From Porphyromonadaceae bacterium UBA3318 (GTDB lineage Bacteria; Bacteroidota; Bacteroidia; Bacteroidales; Muribaculaceae): DNA of 21,388 nt. The stretch lies in the NCBI GenBank assembly GCA_002361235.1, contig DESI01000004.1, forward strand, positions 5,005 through 26,392, given 5' to 3'. Under the pieces are notes generated by a model that saw only the letters and a list, made by a program, of their open reading frames with translations, had not been told where the DNA came from and did no database searches. This document shows, one piece after another, positions 1 through 5,239 of the stretch. Position 1 is the stretch's first letter; every line of letters begins with the position of its first letter. The position numbers were made by a program, and so were the translations under genes.

Positions 1-558
1 GATGCCGTTGCACTGGATGTTGGCGGCGCCATATTCCGAGCAGATGTTGCGGGTCAGCATCTTCAGGCCACCCTTGGCCGCGGCATACGCGCTGACGGTC
101 TCACGGCCTAACTCGCTCATCATCGAGCAGATGTTGATGATCTTGCCGTGACCTTTCCGGATCATGCCGGGAATGCAGGCCTTGGCCACGATGTAGGGGG
201 CTATGAGGTCTACGTCCACTACCTTGCGGAAGTCCTCGACCGACATTTCCTCCATGGGGATGCGCTTGATGATGCCGGCGTTGTTCACCAGAATGTCGAT
301 AGTGCCTACTGTCTTCTCGATGTCGGCCACCATTGCCTTTACAGCCTCATCGTCGGTGACATCGCACAGATATGCCTTGGCGTCGATGCCAAGTTCCTTG
401 TACGATGCCAGGCCGCGGTCGATGGTGGACTGACGCGAGCAGTTGAATACGATTCTGGCGCCTGCCTCTGCAAGTGCCTTTGCTATGGCCAGTCCGATGC
501 CGTACGCACCTCCTGTCACGAGGGCTGTCTTGCCCTCAAGCGAAAACATGTTCTCCAT
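1..558 (-). CDS. SDR family oxidoreductase, gluconate 5-dehydrogenase type (3' end outside window)
   Basis: The first 186 codons of a short-chain dehydrogenase/reductase read on the minus strand from ATG at 558 and run off the left edge without a stop; about 70-80 residues of a usual SDR are missing. Visible: the Rossmann glycine motif TGGAYGIG (residues 15-22), NNAG (92-95), a catalytic serine in CSMMS (144-148) and the YxxxK pair Tyr158/Lys162 in SAYAAAKGG. The stretch SMMSELGRETVSAYAAAK is what I recognise from Bacteroidetes gluconate 5-dehydrogenase / KduD-like enzymes, which interconvert keto and hydroxy sugar acids with NAD(P)H in the cytoplasm, often in uronate breakdown. A second in-frame ATG at 549 (MFSLEGK) is an equally plausible start. 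The upstream region has -7-like boxes and a 21-bp-period repeat array. The SDR call is firm; the exact substrate is inferred. Confidence 0.88.
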   Translation of the reverse strand, partial: MENMFSLEGKTALVTGGAYGIGLAIAKALAEAGARIVFNCSRQSTIDRGLASYKELGIDAKAYLCDVTDDEAVKAMVADIEKTVGTIDILVNNAGIIKRIPMEEMSVEDFRKVVDVDLIAPYIVAKACIPGMIRKGHGKIINICSMMSELGRETVSAYAAAKGGLKMLTRNICSEYGAANIQCNGI

Positions 559-812
559 AATCGTTATGTTGTTTTAATCTATGTTTCTCAGTCGAATCAA
601 TGCAGCGACAATGTCTGAATACATGCGCCTCCGCACCTGTCGTATATTGGCTGATGCCGTGTCTGCAAAGTTATCATTTTTTTGCAAAGGTATGTATCAT
701 AATCTTTCAAACCTGTGCAATAATCATTCAAAATCGTGCAATAATCGTTTAAAACGAACCCCGGCCATACCATATACCTGTCAATATACGCTTTAGAGGG
801 TGGTGTCACTCA
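559..812. promoter_or_regulatory. Divergent control region between the SDR gene and the redoxin gene
   Basis: No coding sequence is convincing here. Reading toward the SDR gene (minus strand), there are two matches to the Bacteroidetes -7 box TAnnTTTG: TACCTTTG at 692-685 and TAACTTTG at 673-666. For the first, a TTTG lies 15 bases upstream (711-708), shorter than the usual spacing of about 19-21, so the -33 element is uncertain. Just upstream sits the 21-bp-period repeat array listed separately. Toward the redoxin gene, a TAACTTTG lies further right at 842-849. Confidence 0.5.
699..753. repeat. Three 13-bp direct repeats with an exact 21-bp period, candidate operator array
   Basis: Copies of ATAATCnTTyAAA start at 699, 720 and 741, so the period is exactly 21 bp, two helical turns. 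Copies 2 and 3 are also preceded by GTGCA. On the minus strand they read TTTGAAAGATTAT, TTTGAATGATTAT and TTTAAACGATTAT and lie directly upstream of the candidate SDR promoter. Spacing of this kind fits direct half-sites bound on one DNA face, as known for AraC-family activators. The regulator is not visible in the window. Confidence 0.6.
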
Positions 813-1352
813 ATGAATTTTATTATGTCGGGAAGAATCGTTAACTTTGTGGCGGTGAAATCAAGAGGATTGATCATAATGACCGTCGCGGCCGTGATGT
901 GGGCGTTTCTGTCAGCCTGCATCAAGGAGGATATGCCCGAAGATCGGGGCCTTGCCGTAGGCGACCGGGTGCCGGCGTTCAGCGTGACAATGAGCGACGG
1001 TAGCACGTTCCGCAGCAGCGAGCTGCAGGGTAAACGCGGCATGATAGTGTTTTTCAACACCGAATGCAGCGACTGCCGCCGTGAACTGCCGAAGGTGCAG
1101 CAGGCCTACGACCGTGTCAAGGACAATCCGGATTATAAGGTGATATGTATAGCGCGCGAGGAAGGTGAGGCGGGAATCGCGGCCTATTGGCGCGAAAGCG
1201 GTCTGACGCTGCCATACTCGCCGCAGTCCGACCGCGCTGTCTACAATCTGTTTGCCACCGTGTCGATTCCGCGCGTGTACATCACTAATCCGGATCTGGT
1301 AATTGATGCCGTCTACGATGACACGACTCCATTTGATCCCGATAATCTATAA
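813..1352 (+). CDS. Thioredoxin-like (TlpA/AhpC-TSA type) lipoprotein
   Basis: Numbered from the ATG at 813, this 179-residue protein has a lipoprotein signal ending in the lipobox LSAC (Cys36), then a thioredoxin fold: VPAFSVTMSDG (53-63), the redox motif CSDC (85-88) followed by RRELP, and a likely cis-proline in SIPRVYI (Pro153). Both active-site cysteines are present, so it should act as a thiol-disulfide oxidoreductase, probably anchored in the envelope. The start is uncertain. GTG at 855 would give a compact signal MKSRGLIIM..LSAC, and ATG at 879 lies downstream of a TAACTTTG box at 842-849. I keep 813 as the outer limit. It precedes the heme-type operon, but the next gene has its own promoter, so co-transcription is not required. 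The fold is clear; the partner protein is unknown. Confidence 0.82.
   Translation: MNFIMSGRIVNFVAVKSRGLIIMTVAAVMWAFLSACIKEDMPEDRGLAVGDRVPAFSVTMSDGSTFRSSELQGKRGMIVFFNTECSDCRRELPKVQQAYDRVKDNPDYKVICIAREEGEAGIAAYWRESGLTLPYSPQSDRAVYNLFATVSIPRVYITNPDLVIDAVYDDTTPFDPDNL
842..849 (+). promoter_or_regulatory. Candidate -7 box (TAACTTTG) inside the annotated 5' end of the redoxin gene
   Basis: The octamer TAACTTTG matches the Bacteroidetes -7 consensus TAnnTTTG. No clear TTG lies about 20 bases upstream, so support is partial. If real, transcription would start near 855-857 and translation of the redoxin would have to start downstream, most simply at ATG 879. Confidence 0.35.
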
Positions 1353-1369
1353 TTAACACTTTTTGAGTA

Positions 1370-1400
1370 TTGCAGACGGTCGGAATATATACTAATTTTG
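1370..1400 (+). promoter_or_regulatory. Promoter of the HmuY/TonB operon (TTG-N20-TAATTTTG)
   Basis: TTG at 1370-1372 and TAATTTTG at 1393-1400 are separated by 20 bases, matching the -33/-7 pattern of the Bacteroidetes primary sigma factor. The expected transcription start is near 1407, giving a leader of about 23 bases to the ATG at 1430. This also argues against any start upstream of 1430 for the next gene. The susC promoter has the same spacing and the same -7 octamer. Confidence 0.7.
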
Positions 1401-1429
1401 CCGTCGGAAATCAGAAACCAAATAAGATA

Positions 1430-1861
1430 ATGAAAAAAATAACCCTATTGTTGATGTCGGCGTTGATGGCCGGTGCCTCGACGGCAATGGCCGAAGGGAT
1501 GTCGCTGAAAGTGACTCTCAACGACGGCTATGTCCGGACGTTCACTCTGACGGATAAGCCGGTAGTGACCTTCGGCGCCACCGACATGAAAATCACGGCT
1601 CCCGGAGCAGAGGTGACGTATCCCCGAGCCGATGTCAGGAACATCACGTTCGTAGAGGGCTCCCTCTCGGTGACGGACCGGTTCGTTACCAATTATTATT
1701 ATGACGGCATGGAATTCCGTTGCGAGGGCAACGCAATAGCAGTCTGCGACATGAACGGACGCCTCGTCATGACGGGCCGCGACCGCGTGTCGACAGCCTC
1801 TCTCCCCACAGGTATATACATTATAAAAGCAAACAACACAGCAATCAAGATTATCAAATGA
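1430..1861 (+). CDS. Small secreted protein with T9SS-type C-terminal tail
   Basis: This is a 143-residue protein of unknown function. The start MKKITLLLMSALMAGASTAMAEG is a signal peptide with a likely AMA cleavage site near residue 21. Residues 22-75 form a short module with the pattern 'LNDGYVRTFTL ... VTFG ... ADVRNITF', also seen in the start of the next protein. The C-terminal 44 residues look like a T9SS type A sorting domain: VCDMNGRLV, then LPTGIYIIK and a final KIIK. The promoter at 1370-1400 fixes the start. The stop overlaps the next ATG by 4 bp (ATGA), so the two are translationally coupled. Its position at the head of the HmuY/TonB operon suggests a surface accessory for cofactor uptake; that is inference only. 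Confidence 0.75.
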   Translation: MKKITLLLMSALMAGASTAMAEGMSLKVTLNDGYVRTFTLTDKPVVTFGATDMKITAPGAEVTYPRADVRNITFVEGSLSVTDRFVTNYYYDGMEFRCEGNAIAVCDMNGRLVMTGRDRVSTASLPTGIYIIKANNTAIKIIK

Positions 1862-2430
1862 AAAAGAATATCATAGCCTTCGCGGCTCTCACAATAGCCT
1901 CCCTCACAGCCACGGCACAGAATCCCGAGCTGCTGATAATAGACATGAACGACGGCACCACTAAGACCATCCCCGTTGCCGACATCAAGCAGCTCAGCTT
2001 CGGCACCGAAGAACCTACATCCATGACCGGCGAATATACCGGTAACAATGTAGTGCAGGTAGGAAGTTTCGATCCCTATACTGCCGAAAGCATCACCTGC
2101 ACCGTCGTGGAGAACGCCGACGGTACACTGAACTTTTCGTGGCCGCAGTATCAGCTTACAGGCACCGTAATGGGCGACCTGACTCTCGGCACCCTCACGA
2201 TACCCAACATACCCTACGTGGAGGAGAAGAATGCTTATTATCTGAATTACAGCAGTCTGGGACTGACTCAATTCTTCAGTAACGGCACCTCGATGAACCA
2301 GGATTATGTATTGGGCGAGACCAGCGAGATCACCATCGAAGTGACCGCTGACGGCATCAAGGTGACCAATCCTTTCAAACTCGGCCGTATGCCTTTCCCG
2401 CTCACGCAGACCTTTACAGGTAAGAAGTGA
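1858..2430 (+). CDS. Calycin-like domain secreted protein
   Basis: This 190-residue protein starts at the ATG that overlaps the previous stop (ATGA); the frame is open further upstream but that part is antisense-like and has no signal. MKKNIIAFAALTIASLTATAQ is a signal peptide without a lipobox. Residues 23-50 carry 'IDMNDGTTKTIPVADIKQLSF', resembling the preceding protein's module. Residues 56-188 form an all-beta domain with SMTGEYTG at the start and strands ending in FPLTQTFTG, which I recognise as the Bacteroidetes calycin-like (lipocalin-related) family commonly found beside HmuY-like genes. Calycins bind small hydrophobic ligands, so a porphyrin or related ligand is plausible, but no ligand residue can be assigned from sequence alone. 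Thirteen bases separate it from the HmuY-like gene. Confidence 0.75.
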   Translation: MKKNIIAFAALTIASLTATAQNPELLIIDMNDGTTKTIPVADIKQLSFGTEEPTSMTGEYTGNNVVQVGSFDPYTAESITCTVVENADGTLNFSWPQYQLTGTVMGDLTLGTLTIPNIPYVEEKNAYYLNYSSLGLTQFFSNGTSMNQDYVLGETSEITIEVTADGIKVTNPFKLGRMPFPLTQTFTGKK

Positions 2431-2443
2431 TAAGTGACGAGGT

Positions 2444-3223
2444 ATGTTGAAGGTCAACGGGATATTGACAGGCTTGGCGATGGCTGCGGTGCTGACCGGA
2501 TGCGAGGGTGTGTTCGGCGGCATATACGACGAGCCGGACAACCGCGGAGAGGTGACGGTGAACGGCACCCTGTATGTGGACGCCTCCGACTGGACGCAGT
2601 GGCACTATCTGGATCTGCATCAATTGGCCGATTCCGTGGCCGCTGACTCTACCTACAACACATCCCTGGCCTGGCGCACCTTCGACATACCGACCGAGCC
2701 GCTGATAGACCCCGATCCCGGTGACCGCAACGGTATATATACATACTGGTATGATGTGTTCGGCGCAGGAATATCGGTAAACGAGTTCCGCGATTTCTAC
2801 CCCACTGCGCTCCAGCCCGAACCGGATTCCTGGACCATAGCCGTGCACCGCAACAACGTGAGGACCAACGGATGTGAAGCCGCTGTCACAGGACTAACCG
2901 ATATCGACGAGATTCCGGATAATCCGGAATACCTTGACGGTCTGACGTATCGTGCCGACGAATGGAACGAGCGCGACGTGTGGGTGATACGCGACCGGAT
3001 GCTGTCCGGCCTGATAGGCAATCAGGGCATGGAGGTGAATCCCGTGCTGTCGTCATGGCTGCGTGTGGACATCCCACCGATGCCGCCTGCCTTCACCATG
3101 AATCCCGAAGTGTTCGTGTTGCGCCTGCCCGACGGCACGTATGCAGCCATACAGCTCCAGGACTATGTCAGCTCCGAAGGCGTGAAATGCTGTCTGACCA
3201 TCAAATACCGTTACCCGCTATGA
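2444..3223 (+). CDS. HmuY-like heme/porphyrin-binding lipoprotein
   Basis: This 259-residue protein has a lipoprotein signal ending LTGC (Cys20), so it should be lipid-anchored and probably surface exposed. HmuY-family landmarks are visible: YVDASDWTQWHYLDL (44-58), the signature WTIAVHRNNVRTN (130-142) and the C-terminal strands VFVLRLPDGTYAAIQLQDY (223-241) ending ITIKYxYP-like. HmuY of Porphyromonas binds heme through two histidines, while related proteins of Bacteroides can use methionine. Here there are few histidines (54, 59, 135) but a Met-rich stretch, PPMPPAFTM (211-219) and GMEV (195-198). Which ligands coordinate heme cannot be decided without a structural alignment. Its stop overlaps the start of the TonB receptor by 4 bp (ATGA), which is typical of an HmuY-HmuR pair. 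Confidence 0.85.
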   Translation: MLKVNGILTGLAMAAVLTGCEGVFGGIYDEPDNRGEVTVNGTLYVDASDWTQWHYLDLHQLADSVAADSTYNTSLAWRTFDIPTEPLIDPDPGDRNGIYTYWYDVFGAGISVNEFRDFYPTALQPEPDSWTIAVHRNNVRTNGCEAAVTGLTDIDEIPDNPEYLDGLTYRADEWNERDVWVIRDRMLSGLIGNQGMEVNPVLSSWLRVDIPPMPPAFTMNPEVFVLRLPDGTYAAIQLQDYVSSEGVKCCLTIKYRYPL

Positions 3224-5211
3224 CACCGCGCCATTCCGCCTTTGCGCGCCGGCTTGCGCCCGTGTTGTTGTGCTTGGCCGGACTGTGGCTCGAGCCCGCG
3301 GCTCGGGCGTCGGAGACTGCCGACACCGCCGGTGTCCGCAATTTCGACCTCGACGAGGTTGTGGTGACAGGCGTCCGCACTCCCAAGCTGCTGAAGGACG
3401 TACCCGTGCAGACCCGCCTGATAACTCGCCGCGACATCGAGCGCGCCGACGCCACCGACATACGCGACCTGCTGCAGGCCGAAATGCCCGGCGTGGAGTT
3501 CAGCTACGCCATGAACCAGCAGACGCACCTCAACTTCAACGGCCAGGGAGGGCAGAGCATCCTGTTCCTTGTGGACGGCGAGCGTCTGGCCGGCGAAACC
3601 ATGGACGACGTGGACTTCTCGCGTCTGGACATGGCCAACGTGGACCACATCGAGATTGTGAAGGGAGCCTCGTCGGCCCTATACGGCAGCAACGCCGGAG
3701 GCGGCGTGATCAACATCATCACCCGCAAGGCCGCCAAGCCCTGGCGTGTCAATGGCGACGCCCGTTGGTCGAAGCATAACGAGCAACGCTACAATCTGTC
3801 GGTCACGGCTCGGGGCAGCAAGATCAGCAACGTGCTGACCGGCAGCTTCTACGACATAGACAATTACAATGTAAAGAGCGCCCCGGACCCTGTGACGCGT
3901 GTCATAGGCACCGTCTACGGCAGCCGCGTCTGGAACGCCCGGGAGCGCATCACGTACCAGCCCCTTGACAACCTGAAGCTGTCAGGCCGCGCCGGATATT
4001 ATTTCCGTCAGCTCACGCGCGAGGCAGACGCTCCGGAGCGTTACCGCGACTTTACCGCCGGACTGCGCGGCGAGTGGGGCATAACCGAAAACGACCGGCT
4101 GGAGGTGGCATACTCGTTCGACCAATACGACAAGTCGGACTATTACCGCCGCAGCAAGCGCGACGTGCGCAGCTACAGCAACGTGCAGAACGGCGTGCGC
4201 GCGCTGTACAACCATACCTTCGGCAACGAGGACATACTCACGGCCGGCGCCGATTTCCTGTACAATTACATGCTCAACACCAAGCTTGACGACCGCCGCC
4301 GCCGCGAGACCTGGGCCGACGCCTTCCTTCAGTACGACTGGACCATCGATCCGCGCTGGGAGGTGGTGGGCGCCGTGCGCTACGACTATATCTCGGACGG
4401 CGACATGTCGCGCGTAACGCCCAAGGTATCGGCACGTTACAAGCCGCATCAGGATGTCAACATCCGGCTGGGCTACGGCATGGGCTTCCGTGCCCCGACG
4501 CTGAAGGAGAAATATTACAGCTTCGACATGGCCGGCATCTGGATAGTGAACGGCAATCCCAACCTGAAGTCGGAGACAAGCCACAACGTCACCCTGTCGG
4601 CCGACTACACTCACGGCAACTATAATATCACGGTGTCGGGCTATTACAACAATATCCGCAACAAGATAACAACCGGCGTGCCTTACTACAGGCCGGACGA
4701 TCCGACCGAGCTGTACCTGGACTATGTGAACCTGAACAGGTTCACGGTATGGGGAGGGGAGATAACGCTTCAGGGCAAGTGGATCAACGGCCTTGGCGCA
4801 CGCGTCAGCTACGCCTACACCGACGAGCATCAGGTCCGGGACAAGGGCGGAAACAATGTCGCCAACCAGTACATCCCCGCGCGCAAGCACTCGCTGACCT
4901 GCCGTCTGGACTGGGGCAAGGAGTTCAGCAAGGTCTATACTCTTAATGTATCGCTCAACGGCAGGGTTCTGTCGGGAGTGAAGAATGTGGAATTCCGGGA
5001 TTACTATGACATCTCGAAGGGCACCGTGACGGTGAACTATCCTGCCTACACGCTGTGGAAGCTGAGTGTGTCGCAGCGCTTCACTCGCTATGTGACGCTG
5101 AACTTGGCGGTGGACAACATCTTCAACTACAAGCCCAGGTACTATTACCTGAACTGCCCGCTGACCGACGGCGCGGCCCTGCAGGTGGGACTGGCGTTCG
5201 ACTTGTATTGA
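3220..5211 (+). CDS. TonB-dependent outer-membrane receptor, HmuR-like
   Basis: This 663-residue receptor starts at the ATG overlapping the HmuY stop; the frame stays open upstream, but that part is inside the HmuY gene and has no signal. A signal peptide (1-30, ending AARAS) is followed by the TonB box DLDEVVVTG (43-51), a plug domain to about residue 170 (VPVQTRLITRRDIERADATD, ILFLVDGERL, SALYGSNAGGGVINIITRK) and a 22-strand-type barrel ending in VGLAFDLY with a terminal aromatic. The FRAP (423-426) and NPNL (446-449) boxes of heme receptors are present. There is no histidine between them, but His103 lies in the plug (QTHLNF). The length fits HmuR-type receptors. It should import the ligand delivered by the HmuY-like lipoprotein. 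Heme is the likely substrate; another porphyrin or a cobalamin-like ligand cannot be excluded. Confidence 0.88.
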   Translation: MTPRHSAFARRLAPVLLCLAGLWLEPAARASETADTAGVRNFDLDEVVVTGVRTPKLLKDVPVQTRLITRRDIERADATDIRDLLQAEMPGVEFSYAMNQQTHLNFNGQGGQSILFLVDGERLAGETMDDVDFSRLDMANVDHIEIVKGASSALYGSNAGGGVINIITRKAAKPWRVNGDARWSKHNEQRYNLSVTARGSKISNVLTGSFYDIDNYNVKSAPDPVTRVIGTVYGSRVWNARERITYQPLDNLKLSGRAGYYFRQLTREADAPERYRDFTAGLRGEWGITENDRLEVAYSFDQYDKSDYYRRSKRDVRSYSNVQNGVRALYNHTFGNEDILTAGADFLYNYMLNTKLDDRRRRETWADAFLQYDWTIDPRWEVVGAVRYDYISDGDMSRVTPKVSARYKPHQDVNIRLGYGMGFRAPTLKEKYYSFDMAGIWIVNGNPNLKSETSHNVTLSADYTHGNYNITVSGYYNNIRNKITTGVPYYRPDDPTELYLDYVNLNRFTVWGGEITLQGKWINGLGARVSYAYTDEHQVRDKGGNNVANQYIPARKHSLTCRLDWGKEFSKVYTLNVSLNGRVLSGVKNVEFRDYYDISKGTVTVNYPAYTLWKLSVSQRFTRYVTLNLAVDNIFNYKPRYYYLNCPLTDGAALQVGLAFDLY

Positions 5212-5212
5212 C

Positions 5213-5233
5213 GGCAAAGCCGTGGGCTTTGCC
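5213..5233. terminator. Hairpin between convergent genes
   Basis: A perfect 9-bp stem, GGCAAAGCC (5213-5221) with GGCTTTGCC (5225-5233), and a 3-base loop lies immediately after the TonB receptor stop and 6 bases before the end of the convergent regulator gene. There is no clean T-run on either side, so it is a probable two-way terminator or 3'-end stabiliser. Confidence 0.6.
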
Positions 5234-5239
5234 CACAGT

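Noticed and set aside
699..753. Short CRISPR array
   Set aside because: There are only three 13-bp copies with 8-bp gaps, far below CRISPR repeat and spacer lengths, and no cas genes are present.
2962..3219. Upstream extension of the TonB receptor frame (86 codons)
   Set aside because: It overlaps the HmuY-like gene in another frame, is Arg/His-rich without a signal peptide, and the ATG at 3220 gives a good signal and the typical ATGA coupling.
3982..5217. Long open frame (411 codons) on the minus strand opposite the TonB receptor
   Set aside because: It is a shadow frame caused by G+C-rich third positions; the translation shows no signal, domain or motif, and the plus-strand gene is unmistakable.
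5213..5233. Insertion-sequence end or attachment site, suggested by the perfect inverted repeat
   Set aside because: It sits exactly between two convergent stop codons, has a 3-base loop and no transposase or target duplication, so a transcription terminator is simpler.
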